Source of the DNA: Sycobia sp. Sy_11
Taxonomy: Eukaryota; Arthropoda; Insecta; Hymenoptera; Epichrysomallidae
Direction: 5' to 3'
NCBI GenBank assembly: GCA_018907035.1
Contig: JACCIC010000281.1
Coordinates: 310,001-374,000, forward strand
DNA: 64,000 nt
A program made the position numbers and the translations under genes. This document shows, one piece after another, positions 9,560 to 20,154 of the stretch. Positions within the stretch are counted from its first letter, which is position 1. Every line of letters begins with the position of its first letter. The notes beneath the pieces were generated by a model that had not been told where the DNA came from, did not search any database, and saw nothing but the letters and a program-made list of their open reading frames with translations.

Positions 9560-10020
9560 TAACTTTCTCTTGGATTGATAGGCATTATGTAGTCGTTACG
9601 ATAATCCTCTATTAAGATTCTTTACCCATTTTAATACTCTTGTGCGGCTTTCAGAATTTTCTAAGGAAACTCATCAACATCTAAGTAAACTTTTCCATAC
9701 TAACTTCAATAGTAGAAATATATTTACTTCTCTATAACCGCAAGTTCATCATTCTGACATCATATTCATATCACTAGTTGAAAATAAATTTTCATTGGCA
9801 GCACATCTAAAATGGACACATTAAGTTCAAAAGGAATTCAATAATGAATTTCCAAAATTCATAGCCTTTAAATAATTCTTAGAGGCTAGGATTCAAATTC
9901 TAGATATCGTCGAAGATTTGGATGACTTATAGAAGAAGATAGAAAAATTTCTCAATTGTTGATAGCTACCGCAGTAGTTCTATTTGAATCCTCAGAAGGT
10001 GCCTATAGTACTGTTTAAGT
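9560..10020 (+). pseudogene. Pao Gag (DUF1759-like) fragment
   Basis: Around 9580-9740 translation across small frameshifts gives LCSRYDNPLLRFFTHFNTLV, then SKETHQHLSKLFHTN, which matches the Gag of the copy near 39.2 kb. Gag would form the particle core. Downstream (9840-9960), traces of EFPKFIAF and LEARIQILD also match that copy. Stops and indels abound. Confidence 0.6.
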
Positions 10021-10189
10021 TTTATTAGAGTGGTACTCCGACAAATCTTTCGTATCTGAAAGTATGACTAAAATAATAGCTCTAAAAGTTAAACCAGTAA
10101 ACGCTGCTGTATGTGCTGCAATTGATCGAACTGAAGTACAGCTTACTTTAAGTATATAATAAACCCAGAATTTTTTCTTAATTTTACAG

Positions 10190-10570
10190 ACTTAGTAGTG
10201 AAGCATGTTTCTTTTCTGCCATGAGACAAAATCGTTGCTGGACATTGGGACACATCCATGGGCTGCACTTAGTGGATCCACACTTTGAACAACCAAGTAC
10301 TGTGTTTTGCATCCGAAGCTCGTCTGTTGATCGCACCGTGCTTTTGCCAGAAATACATCGAGCTCAATGTGGATATACTGATTCAGTTGCACTGTTGCCT
10401 GTTTTTGAAGGGATTTTAATTGTTAATTCAGACATCGATAATTCCACTGAAACAACGGCATATCATTTAGCAGTGGATGACCAAATTACTGAGGCAATCA
10501 GTCACTTCTGGGAGTCATAAGAGAGCCCTCAGAACAGCATATATCTCCTACAGAACAGACATCATCTGGG
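10190..10570 (+). pseudogene. Pao protease to RT junction fragment
   Basis: The frame at 10221-10520 includes HLVDPHFEQPSTV, LLPEIHRAQCG, then STETTAYHLAVDDQ and EAISHFWE. This is the region between the retropepsin and the reverse transcriptase of Pao elements, where LADP.F..PS and LT.FWE are conserved. One small frameshift near 10320 can be inferred where the DLLLGAD-like segment should be. Confidence 0.6.
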
Positions 10571-10688
10571 GAACATTTGAAACCACGTTTTGAGAGGAAT
10601 AACATCTTGGGATCATTTCAAAACCACGTACGGTAGAAATCATGATGATCGCTTCCTAATTAACCTGCTGTTTTACAATTAGCTTGAG

Positions 10689-11340
10689 ATGATTTCTCTT
10701 CAGACAAGATTTAATTCAACTGCCGTTTTACAATTAGCTTTAGATGACTTTTCTTCATACAAGATTTCCAAGGCTTGCATGAATCGACTAGAACGTCGTC
10801 TTCTTAAACAACCTGAACCTGGCACGGGTTACCATGCTTTTATGAAGGAATATGTGCAGGTATTTTCATCCACTTTAATCTCTTCAAGATTGGCGTTCGC
10901 TTACTGTCATATATGAAACAGTATCAGCTCAATTTCTGGCAAATGCTTTCTTAGAAGGAGCTAGTTTGTTCGCACGTCGAGATAAAATGGGATCCACAAT
11001 TATTCTTAAAAACAGATACATTGATGTCTATTTTTCTATCGGAGAAATATTGTATGAAGCCGTACAAACATATCATGAACTTATTGAAGTTCTTAGTTCT
11101 GCTAGCATATTTGTCTGAAAATGTTCAGCAAATCACAGAAATTTCAATTTATTGAATTCTAAAGACGATTTGAAAGACTTAAATGAAGATGAAGCTGTTT
11201 CGAATCTTGGTTTACGATGAAGTACTTTTGATACTGCTTTGGATTTTCAAGTTAAATTGCTATTAGCACCTACAGCCACCATACAGCGATCTATTTTTAT
11301 AGAAGTATCTAAACTCTTGATCTTGTGGCATTTTTGTCTT
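10689..11340 (+). pseudogene. Pao reverse transcriptase fragment
   Basis: 10720-10860 gives KACMNRLERRLLKQPE and YHAFMKEY, a Pao RT N-terminal motif. Around 10950-11320 the readable frame gives FLEGASLFARRDKMGSTIIL, then RYIDVYF where the YVDD catalytic box is expected (the second Asp is lost), EAVQTYHELIEVLSSA and, after a stop, LNEDEAVSNLGLR. Catalytic residues and frame are both lost. Parts of the RT between 10920 and 10950 are missing. Confidence 0.65.
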
Positions 11341-11400
11341 CAGTTATTGTTCGTACGCAAATACTAATACAAAGTTGTAGATGCAAGATGTCGATTGAGA

Positions 11401-11939
11401 TTCACCAGTTTCAGGTTAAATGCACAAGTGTCTTCTCTACAAACAATAACTTACTGATTTATAAAATATTCAGTACGGCGTTGTAGTAGCTGTAAAGATA
11501 TTTTGACGAATTCTTTTAGGAATTTCTTATTCGCCCCTTAGTCCTTAATGTCCCGATCCATTCAAAAGACTTCCGCGGCGAATTTCAACTATAGGCATAT
11601 TTCTCGATGTTCAGGTAGACTTGGACGACTTTGAAGCCTATTTTTATATTCTGGTAATACCACTTAACTATCAGTATATTCAGAGAATTTTCACGGGGAA
11701 GTTTGTTTTTGGAAGAACCATTTCTGGAATATAGTTAGAGAGACAAGTACGAGATTGTACATTATAAAATACAATCTTGGTTTTTTCACGAAGGATTCAT
11801 TGTCAGTATATACAAAAAGAGCGTGAATATCAGAACTATAGATCGTGCAGGGCCATGTAGGTGGATCATAACAGTTGTAAAAAATTACTTCCAAGGTAAC
11901 TACAGAAGACAATACTTACGATTTTATTTCCATATCATA
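11401..11939. other. No gene recognised
   Basis: Mixed-composition DNA downstream of the Pao relic. It may include further decayed Pao sequence, but I saw no supported domain. Confidence 0.4.
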
Positions 11940-12425
11940 TTGACGCCGGCGTGCCTCCTGTCACACGAAGCGTCATGTTCTGGCGCGTCCGACGGCCCCA
12001 ACATTACGCGTCCAGATGTAAAAGTAAAGGTGTTCAAACTAAAACGAGTGATACCCCGGAGCGTCGGAGTGTTTGGTTATTGCAGGCTCGGCAATAACCA
12101 AATATCTTAAAAAACTGCGGGCGAATTTCCACGCCGAATCGTCGTTCACCCCCTCCCTCACTGGACATAAGCGGCCATGGGACAATCTCCTCCCCTCCAA
12201 CCTAGTCCGCCGCGACTATATAAAATCCAGAAAAACTCTCACGAGGGACGCTTACCTTTTCTGAGATCCACCGACACATTGTGTTGCGAAATCTTTTCTC
12301 CTCCGTCAAGACCTGGTAGTTTCGCTATTCAGCCGAACATACGGGACAAACAGCCTCCATTTTTTTTTAAATTGTAGTGAATTATTTCAATCCTTTCCTC
12401 TTCCCAACCTTATTCATTTAACTCC
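11940..12425 (+). mobile_element. Solo LTR-like promoter island
   Basis: A GC-richer island inside AT-rich DNA with an RNA polymerase II promoter look: TATATAAAA at about 12214-12222 and pyrimidine-rich flanks. A perfect 12-bp stem (TTTGGTTATTGC, loop AGGCTCG) lies at 12072-12102. Size and content fit a solo LTR of a retrotransposon; the ends are uncertain and no target-site duplication was established. Confidence 0.35.
12072..12102. repeat. Perfect 12-bp inverted repeat (hairpin)
   Basis: TTTGGTTATTGC, seven-base loop, then GCAATAACCAAA. It sits in the LTR-like island. Confidence 0.9.
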
Positions 12426-12977
12426 CTCACCCCGGGGAGGTAGCTTAATATTTCATTTAGGTAAGCTGAATATCGATTATCGATACTCTCAATCAAAGAG
12501 CCAAAAATACGATGACATTTGAATAGATAACCATGCTAAAGTCGTCTGGTACACTAGGCATTTTTTGGATTTACATGGAATCATCATCACTAAAATACCT
12601 GAAGTTTTGACCATAAAATTTTTTCTTCAAGACCTACACATACCTTTAGTAAATCGTGGCTATATCTTGAACGTTAAATGTTCTTTTTTCGTTTTTTAAT
12701 GCACTTAGAGAAAAATTTTATCTTATAATATTATCTAAACATTCTTAAAGATTAAAAAAAAAATAAGTTGACAGTTCTCCAGAAAATTATTACAAATAAA
12801 TATTATGGAAATGGATATAATGGATTATAAAGTTTTTCAAGCGTCAGATGCACAACTCTAAACTGTGTAATTTGAGATCATTCCTTTTTAATTAATTAAC
12901 TATAATTTTAAGAATGTTTAATAATATCGATCATTACATTAGTTGGTAGAGGTACAGACTTGTTCAGTATCATTCAG
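12426..12977. other. AT-rich DNA, no gene seen
   Basis: Nothing recognisable. Confidence 0.6.
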
Positions 12978-13262
12978 AATCAGAATTTTACTCGTCATTT
13001 AAATGACGAATTCACGAAAACAGATTCACTATTCTTTCTTCATCTTTTTGCTGTACTTTTCTTATCAAGCCACGTTCTGGTACATGATCGACATTTTTAG
13101 CCACTTTATATCGGTATACGCACTTCTGTACAAATTCCTTCGACATTCTTATATTTGCTAAGCCTCCTCATAGCTGCTAAGCCGCTGATTGCGACATTTT
13201 GGGACCTTTCCGGTGGATGCAAAGTACAGCCTTGTAGTACGACGCGTACTTAGCACTCATGA
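12978..13262 (-). pseudogene. Tc1-like transposase N-terminal fragment
   Basis: On the minus strand an ATG at 13262 begins MSAKYASYYKAVLCIHRKGP, followed by KMSQSAA and, after stops, SKEFVQKCVYRYKVAKNVD and RKVQQKDEERIVNLF. This is the pattern of a paired helix-turn-helix DNA-binding domain at the start of Tc1-like transposases. The catalytic DDE domain is not present. A 16-bp palindrome CGTCATTTAAATGACG at 12993-13008 lies at its lower end. Confidence 0.5.
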
Positions 13263-14214
13263 TGTTTAACGCGATTGTTTCAAAAGATGAACAAGAATTA
13301 AATCATTGTTGACACTACATCAAGGACAAAGCTTTTCTCTATCGGCTTGCGAAGAAATAGAGCGAAATCTTTCATTACCTGTCAGTAAAGTCGACCGCGC
13401 TCTTACTTGACTGACTGTAAAACTGTAGTGAATGATAAAATGTAGTGAAATTAATGAAACTATCTCATCGATATAAAAGAAAATAAAAAATAAATAAATA
13501 ATTTAGAGGAATTCTAAAATTTTTATTCATAACTGAAGCACTTGAAAATTCAATATCAAATGAAAAGTAAAAAAAACAATGATTCATTTGTGTCAATCGC
13601 ATTTTTATTATTTTAATTAATCAATTTTTATTATCATAGTATAGAAAAAGAATTATAGTCCACTATAAGAATTTTTCTCATACTTGTTAAATTAAAACGA
13701 TAAAACGTAGACAATTATTTTTCTATGCGGCATTTTTCCGTACGAAGTTTACCATTTGCATGCACCATATTTTATATTTTCATATAGATATATTTTCTTA
13801 TATCGCACTATTTAGCATTACACTAAATCAGTGAAAAAAGGAAAAAAACGCTTGATTCTATAATATATTTTACCTTTCAACATATAAAATATCAACTCAG
13901 CTTTAGAAAATTTTCGTATATTCCATGCATTTTCAAAAACATACAGTGTAGAACTCTACTTCCTATTGATTGTGAACCGACGTATTTTTATAGCTAATGA
14001 GCAACTATTTTAAACGATGCGCGACTAATGGTATATTTAGCCTGATCTATGATCAGGAGTATTTAGCCTGTCACGATAAGACATATCCTTTTATTATTTA
14101 TGTTTGTATTTACCCTAAACTTAAAATATAATTGTAAGGTAACTGATATTTAATACATGCCTAAAGGTAAATTACTATACCGGATGAATAATATGTATAC
14201 ATATAAAAACTTAC
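13263..14214. other. AT-rich DNA of the nitric oxide synthase intron
   Basis: AT-rich with no gene, ending at the splice donor of the NOS exon. If the gene model is right this is intron sequence downstream of that exon. Confidence 0.5.
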
Positions 14215-14409
14215 TTGCGCATCATATGAAGGTTTTAAAAAGTAAAGTGCCATTTCTTGATGGAAAACAGAAGTAGATGAACCAGATAAAGGTGGAATTA
14301 TCCATATCCAATCTGCAGGACACCCACTTCTTAAACGCATTTCATTTTCATAATGTTTCATAAACGATTCAGATGCGGTGTGGTGATCGACAATAGTAAC
14401 ATTCTTAAC
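14215..14409 (-). CDS. Nos: Nitric oxide synthase, oxygenase-domain exon
   Basis: A 195-base minus-strand exon of 65 codons. It begins after TATAATATAG at 14410 and ends before GTAAGT at 14214, both phase 0. It encodes [20 protein letters not shown], then [15 protein letters not shown] and [15 protein letters not shown], a diagnostic block of NOS haem/oxygenase domains. NOS makes nitric oxide and citrulline from arginine. The DWxW tryptophan and the Glu of HQEM bind substrate in known structures, and both are present. The usual T-P-V-F before HQEM is T-S-V-F here. The preceding exon is at 46540-46641; the reductase part lies outside the window. Confidence 0.92.
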
Positions 14410-14930
14410 CTATATTATATTATTTAATTAATTACAATTAAAAAATTAAATTTGTTTTTAAGAGCCCTTGTTTTTGGCATTATGTATTCCAAGATTAAAA
14501 ATCTTAATATGTATTTTAACAATATTTGCCGAAAGAATATTTGAGAATAGTATCCAATTCAAGGTGGTCAAAATTATGAACATAATAAAAACTATAACAA
14601 ATCAAAATAAAATACTTTTTGAAGTTTTCATATTTAAATTATATGTCTATTCTAGAATAATTTTTTGTATTTAGACTGTTGAATAAAAATACATAAATGT
14701 TCATTAAGAATGTATTGTCTATAATAATTAACAATAAAGAATTCTAAAAATCGTTCAAGTAAATTCATTCAAATGTATAAATAAGTATTAAGGGACTTTA
14801 TTTTAATATATTGATCTCAATCGAACAGAATAACAAAATGAAAAAATAATTATGTCGCTGCTTTTAATAAACTAGCAAAAATTTACATCGGTTTCATTGT
14901 TCTATTATAATGATAGTCAGCTGTCCTTAT
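14410..14930. other. AT-rich intron sequence
   Basis: Nothing recognisable in about 520 bases next to the NOS exon. Confidence 0.6.
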
Positions 14931-14949
14931 TTTAATAACTCTAGCAGAA

Positions 14950-15430
14950 TTTGAACTATAAGACTGCTAAAATTATATTTCCTAAAAGAAAAATTTGATT
15001 CCTTTTTGTTTAATCTTTGGAGAGATACTGAAGTGGCTAGAAACGCTGGATTCATTGAAATGGTATACAAGGGGGCCCCAAAAAACATGAAATACGTAAT
15101 AATTTTTTTCATTATCAACATTTTTATACCAAATTTTATGAACTTCGGAGTATTCTCTTCTGACCACAACGAAACTTTCAAACGAAACAACGATGCTTCC
15201 ACTGTGGCACATATTTTTTAAACTTATTTATTGGGATGTTCTCAAGCCCTGCCTGCGATTTGTATTTTAGGTCCTCCACAGGGATAATACGTTTTCCTCT
15301 CATTTTCATTTTAAGTTTCTGAAAGAAAAAGAAATCACAGGGGGCCAGATCCGGTGAATAGAGAGAGTGTGATCGATTGGTGCTATATCGTTTTTGGTAT
15401 AAAATTACGTGGGCGTTATTGACCGGCGCG
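14950..15430 (-). pseudogene. Mariner-type transposase, C-terminal fragment
   Basis: The minus strand from about 15390 encodes SPDLAPCDFFFFQKLKMKMR, then GKRIIPVEDLKYKSQAGLEN and FKKYVPQWKHR, the end of a mariner (DD34D) transposase of the FF-type tail. The third catalytic Asp is the D of PCDFF. Upstream (15400-15440), traces of NAHVI and YQKRYS match the region after the second Asp. After the stop, sequence continues into a non-coding end near 14950. The rest of the protein is missing. Confidence 0.7.
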
Positions 15431-15439
15431 TGACGATGG

Positions 15440-16260
15440 AAGTACCATTCACCTGCTCGCCAAAATTCGGATATTTTCCCTTAATCTACTTAAAACTTTC
15501 AAGTAAATCTTTTGGTTAAAAGTTTGACCCAGGGTGACGAATTCCGCGTACTAAACATCTTTACAACAGAAAAAAGAAATTATCACTGTCTTGATGTTTG
15601 ACTTTACTTGACGAGATTTTTGCAGCGAGGAAAGCCAGGCGACTTCCTCAGTGAGGCAGAATTTCCCGAAGTTTTGACCGAAGCCGCAACATATGGCCGA
15701 GCGTTATCATAATGAAAAATAGCGAACTCATGCCTGGTCTCATACTCTGGTTATTTTTCCTGTATTACTCGCTCTAAACAAATAAGTTGAGTTCGATACA
15801 ATGGCCCGTTGATATTTCGTAATATAGACGTCCTTTTGTTCCCATCATATGCAGATTATGACCTTATTTATGTGATTTCGTTTCATCGTCTGCAAAACTT
15901 TTGGGCTTTCCGGAGCATTCCTGTCTTCAACTTAAAAAGCACTAGTTTTTAACTATTTGAGTCACTCGCGGCACTTTGATTCACCAATACATTCCACCCC
16001 ATAAGTTTCTTAAAGCAAAGGATAGGTCGTCGTCGCACTGTAGCTCATATTAAGGAATTATATTAATCAAATGACGTTTATTTGGCTGAAAACTTACCAT
16101 GATTTTGCTTTATAAAATAAGCGACATCAAAATAAATGCTCAAATATAAAGCTGCAAAATTGTTGGCAGACACTTAACCGACAGATATAAAATATGAAAT
16201 CTGAAATTTCTGCTTGGAATTCACTGGCGACGCCATCTTTTGACAAACAATGAAAATTTA
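15440..16260 (-). pseudogene. Second mariner transposase relic
   Basis: The minus strand near 15680-15720 gives HYDNARPYVAASVKTSGNS, where the Asp of HYDNARPYV is the second catalytic residue of mariner transposases. Upstream, at about 15740-15830, GPLYRTQLICLERVIQEK and YETRHEFAIF fit the same protein. It differs in sequence from the fragment at 14950-15430, so two mariner families abut. Multiple stops; TIRs not identified. Confidence 0.6.
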
Positions 16261-16444
16261 CTGGTATATTCAATATTAATTCATACAAGACAAAACTTCT
16301 GGTTGCATCAGAAAAAATATCACGGAAAAAGCTTCCAATTATATTGTATTGCAGTCCATCAGTCTTCGACGATATTCGAGGTTACGGGCATGAGACATGT
16401 ATCAGCAAAGTTTTTCACGACATGGATATTTTGAAATTAATAAA

Positions 16445-16720
16445 ATTTTTTCTTTTATCGGTCTTACAGTCCAATCAATTCAATCTAAAAATAAAAATAA
16501 AAAATAAAAACAAAAATAAATAAAAATAAAATAAAAATTAAAAATAAAAATTAAATTAAAAATTAAATTAAAATTATAATGACAGTCAGACTGTCCTTGT
16601 TTACATTCACCCCCGTAGACGAATCTGAAAATAAAATATTAGCTGAAAAAATTCTTTGTTAGTAAAATGCAGTCTGACTATCCCTAACACCCTTACCTAA
16701 TTGAAGACTTGTCTATGGAT
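16445..16720. mobile_element. Penelope-family terminal repeat, single rearranged copy
   Basis: Contains TTATCGGTCTTACAGTC and AATGACAGTCAGACTGTCCTTG with TATTCACCCCCG-like and AATCTGAAA(A)TAAAA blocks, the same modules as the inverted arms at 6465 and 53391, but in a different order with (AAAAT)n runs between. It is joined on the right to a mariner copy. Confidence 0.65.
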
Positions 16721-16739
16721 ATTTTGATTAAAAGTGATG

Positions 16740-17400
16740 TCCTGCAAGAATAGCTTAAGAGTTGTTGAATGATGTCAGCAAAGTTTTAGATTTATCCAAA
16801 GGTATCGCAGCAGATGATGAAACGTGGGTATATGGTTATGACGTCGAAATTAAGGCTCAGTCGTCTGACTGGAATCATTACGACTCGCCAAAATCGAAAA
16901 AGTTTGTTCAAATGTCAAGGTGTTGCTTACCATTGTCTTTGATTATCATGGCATAGTACATCAGGAGTTTTTACAACAAGATCGCACAGTTAATACGGAC
17001 TATTACCATGAAGTATCCGCCGTTTGCTTGAAGCAATACGTAACAAAGTTCCGGAATGGTAGAAACTAGACATTTTAAAACGATAATGCGCCCGCCCACA
17101 TGTGATTGCTTTTCGTAATCTTATGGCTAATATCAACACCGTAATATACATCATCCATTGTGTTTATCTGATTTGTCCCGGTGTAACTTTTTCTCGTCTC
17201 CAAAACTGAAACGAGTCATGAAAGGATGGCGTTTTACTGCGATTGAGGAGATAACGACCCAATTGCTGAAAGAGCTCAAGGTTATACCAAAAAGTGCTTA
17301 TCAGAAATACCTTAAATATTGAATAAAGCGCTGGCACAAGTGTATTATATCTGTGGGCGTTATTTGAAAGGGGGCGTTAGAAATATTGATGAATATATCA
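16740..17400 (+). pseudogene. Mariner transposase, 5'-truncated copy
   Basis: Residues from 16762 on include ADDETWVYGYDVEIKAQSSDW, holding the first catalytic Asp of mariner transposases. Later frames give ARPHVIAFRNLMAN around 17090-17130 (second Asp lost or shifted), RVMKGWRF-like and PKSAYQKYLKYW, the usual C-terminal tail, near 17280-17330. The element is truncated at its 5' side by the Penelope repeat. Several frameshifts are present. Confidence 0.7.
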
Positions 17401-17602
17401 ATAGGTTTTGTCAAAACAAAAATTCACAACTTATCCTACACTTAGTATTATTATTTTATTATTACTATTTTATTATTATTATTTAACTTTATCTATTCTA
17501 TTATTTATTATTTCTAATTATTGTTTATGCTTATCAAATAAATTACTGAACATAATTCCTAGCTTAACTTATATTTTTGATTCGTACGTCTTTCTTGATG
17601 TG
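17401..17602. other. AT-rich spacer
   Basis: About 200 bases with TTATTATTA tracts and no gene. Confidence 0.6.
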
Positions 17603-18836
17603 CGAGGCTGGATTGATAAGTTTCCGGCCTGACCAAGAAAAACAACGTTTTTAAGAATATTTTTTATTTCTAAACATAATCTCCTTCAGGACTGATACAT
17701 TTCTCATAGCGATGTTCTAATCTAGTAATGCCATTTCTATAGACTGATTCATCAAGCTCCTCAAAAAACCCATTTACAGTTTCGATTACTTCTTCATTGT
17801 CCGCAAATCTCTTACCGCTAAGCCGCCATTTTTGAGGTTAGGAAACAGATAATAGTCACTCTGGTCTGGAGAGTAGGGCGGGTGCGGCATCAATTCAAAC
17901 TTCAGATCATTGATTTTAGCCATCGCAACGATTGACGTGTGCGCTTGTGCGTTATCGTGATCAAAGAAGATTTTTTCTTCGCCAGATGAGGTCGTTTAAT
18001 TTTCACTTCGTGGCTCACACATTGCAATAAGTCTGCGTAGTATTGACCAGTGATAGTTTTACCCTTTTCAAGGTAATCAATGTATATAATACCTCCTGCA
18101 TTCCAAAAAACAGTAACCATACCTTGTTCGCCAAAAAAATTGTTTTTGCCTTCTTTGGAGTTGGTTCCCCTGGTCCAATCCACTGTTTAGACTATTGTTT
18201 GGTTTCAGGAGTGTAGTGGTGGACCCAAGTTTCGTCAATGGTTACGAATCGACTCAAAACTTCGCTCGGATTACGCTTCTACAATGCCAAATTGGTGGTA
18301 GATGTTCTTTCGAATCAATTTTCGGTCGACTATTAACAAACGCGGCACCCATCTTGCACAGAGCTTTTCCATATACTAATGTTGGTACAAACTATTTTGT
18401 ACACGTTTATATAACATCTTACAGCTATCTCATTCACTTTTAATCTGCGGTCTTTCAGCATTATTTGATGGATTTTTTCGATCATATCTGGTGTTGTGAC
18501 CTCAATAGGGCGTCCTAAGCGAGGCTCATCAGAGGTGCTCACACGAACGTTTTTAAACTCGAAAACCCACTGCTGAAGGGTTGAAATCCCTTTAAATAAA
18601 ACCCTTTAACCCCTTTAAATAAAAGTATTTGATGCCAGCAGATTTTCCAGCTTTTCCATTTTTACGAAAAACATAGAGGCACTTGTTCAGCGTACTCACA
18701 AACCTAAATTAACATGGCGAGCGGACTAAAACCATATCTACAAGCTATCTAAGGATAGTATTATAGAACGCCATCTCAAGGTAGGCCTAGTGGTGTCATC
18801 TCTCGGTCAAGCCGGAAACTTATCAATCCACCCTCG
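17603..18836 (-). mobile_element. Full-length mariner element with terminal inverted repeats
   Basis: The ends are near-perfect inverted repeats: CGAGGCTGGATTGATAAGTT at 17603 and, read backwards from 18836, CGAGGGTGGATTGATAAGTT, continuing TTCCGGC(C/T)TGACC. A TA follows at the right end; the left flank is TG, probably a mutated TA target site. Length about 1.23 kb, as expected for mariner. It carries a decayed minus-strand transposase. Confidence 0.85.
17760..18560 (-). pseudogene. Mariner transposase in frames broken by indels
   Basis: 18333-18542 gives STSDEPRLGRPIEVTTPDM and EKIHQIMLKDRRLKVNEIA, the linker with the GRP AT-hook and second helix-turn-helix. 17902-18183 gives GMVTVFWNAGGIIYIDYLEK, TGQYYADLLQ and HLAKKK; just after, the sequence that should give HHDNAPAHT is frameshifted. 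Near 17860-17890, PHPPYSPDQSDYYLFPN can be read, with the final DD34D Asp. The protein cannot be made intact. Confidence 0.75.
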
Positions 18837-18922
<86 letters not shown>

Positions 18923-18925
18923 TTA
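18837..18925. repeat. (TA)n microsatellite
   Basis: About 40 TA units interrupted by CA, starting at the mariner target site. Confidence 0.95.
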
Positions 18926-19427
18926 CTATATTTATATACTGTATGCAGCTGTATGTATTACTATAATACTATAATGTATTTAATACAGTCGGGTACTACA
19001 GATCATAATATGGTGTTCGGGCGGTAGAAACAGATGCCCAAATATGTGGGGACGACTTCCACGGAAAATCGCTCTGGACAGGACGTCCATGTGTGTATGT
19101 CTCGCATCCCTCTATCACACCGGAATGGAATTATGAATTTCGTCGCCAATTTAGCCGCACATTTGTTGTCACCCGCCGATGAGCCGTGGTTTTGTCAATA
19201 GACCGTATCGTTAGCCTTAAAATTTTCCTATTGTTATATTTCCTTTGTTATAGTATTAGGCTTCTTTTCGTTCGCTTTGCCGATGTTTTTTCTGACCAGT
19301 TCGACGATTGCTGATAATCTTTGACTCATATCCAGCCAGTCTGTTGGTGAGAGCATTTGAATTGGACGCATCTTCACTTAGCCTTGCCGATAAGTCGGTA
19401 TCTGTGTTGGATGTGTCCAAAATTTGC

Positions 19428-19432
<5 letters not shown>
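18926..19432. other. Unassigned mixed-composition DNA
   Basis: Moderately GC-rich around 18990-19200, which could be LTR-like retroelement sequence. No domain could be supported. Confidence 0.4.

Positions 19433-19481
<49 letters not shown>
19433..19481. repeat. (TA)n microsatellite
   Basis: About 24 TA units. Confidence 0.95.
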
Positions 19482-19484
<3 letters not shown>

Positions 19485-19990
19485 CTGTGCCACGTCGTTG
19501 TTTGGAGGTGTACAAGTCAAGTAGGACTTCAACAGATTCCAAAAGCAATATCGGTAACCTAAAAAGATTTCTCCAAGTCTTTAGTTCGATATTCTTACAA
19601 GCAAGTAAAATCAGTGTATTGAACAGCAATCTAGAAGCACTCTGAAAAATAGTCCTCTGCTCGGAGGCATAGCTTACTTATAGTTCTCAGTGTCAAAACT
19701 TGAATGCGGGTAGAAAACTAAGACATAAAAGGCTAGTTCTTATCCGTAGTAAAACAAAACTAAATGCTAGTTCCTAGGCATATAAGACACTGATAACTTT
19801 TGAATGATCTTACGTTAGCTTGCCAAATACCACCAATATTAGGGGTTCTGGAAGGAATGAAACGGCATTGCACCTGATTTGGAGCCAGTGTAGACGCAAT
19901 TATTTGTTCTGAAGAAGAAGCTTTCGTAAAGAGATGCTGCAGCTTCACTACCAAGAAAGGTTCTGCCGTTATCACTGTGAATTTGCGAAT
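19482..19990 (-). pseudogene. Pao integrase C-terminal fragment
   Basis: Minus-strand residues from about 19930 to 19790 read STLAPNQVQCRFIPSRTPN, then IGGIWQANVRSFK. In Pao integrases this stretch is W.FIPP.APHFGGLWEA.VKS.K, just after the catalytic Glu region. Only this fragment of a third Pao copy is recognisable. Confidence 0.65.
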
Positions 19991-20007
19991 ACCAAAAACA
20001 TGGTCTA

Positions 20008-20076
20008 TCTATATATAGATATATCTATATATATATATATATATATATATACATCTATATATATATATATGTGTGT

Positions 20077-20146
<70 letters not shown>
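20008..20146. repeat. (TA)n followed by (TG)n microsatellite
   Basis: About 60 bases of TA with ATC interruptions, then about 75 bases of GT. It abuts the LTR fragment on the right. Confidence 0.95.
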
Positions 20147-20148
<2 letters not shown>

Positions 20149-20154
20149 ACGGGT

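Larger units (their letters stand above)
9030..11400 (+). mobile_element. BEL/Pao LTR retrotransposon relic
   Basis: A heavily mutated plus-strand Pao element. The order Gag, protease, reverse transcriptase is recognisable in broken frames. No LTR was found with certainty. The family appears to be the same as the minus-strand copy at 35.6-40 kb: both encode the segment CSRYDNPLLRF followed by HFNTLV and SKET-QHLSKL. Integrase is not visible on this copy. Confidence 0.7.

Noticed and set aside
14215..14409. Possibility that the NOS segment is a processed retrocopy
   Set aside because: It ends precisely at GTAAGT and begins after AG, and the preceding peptide lies 32 kb away with its own splice sites; a retrocopy would be continuous.
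19308..19645. ORFs with long Ile-Tyr strings
   Set aside because: They are (TA)n microsatellite translations; the minus-strand Pao fragment next to them is the only supported coding trace.
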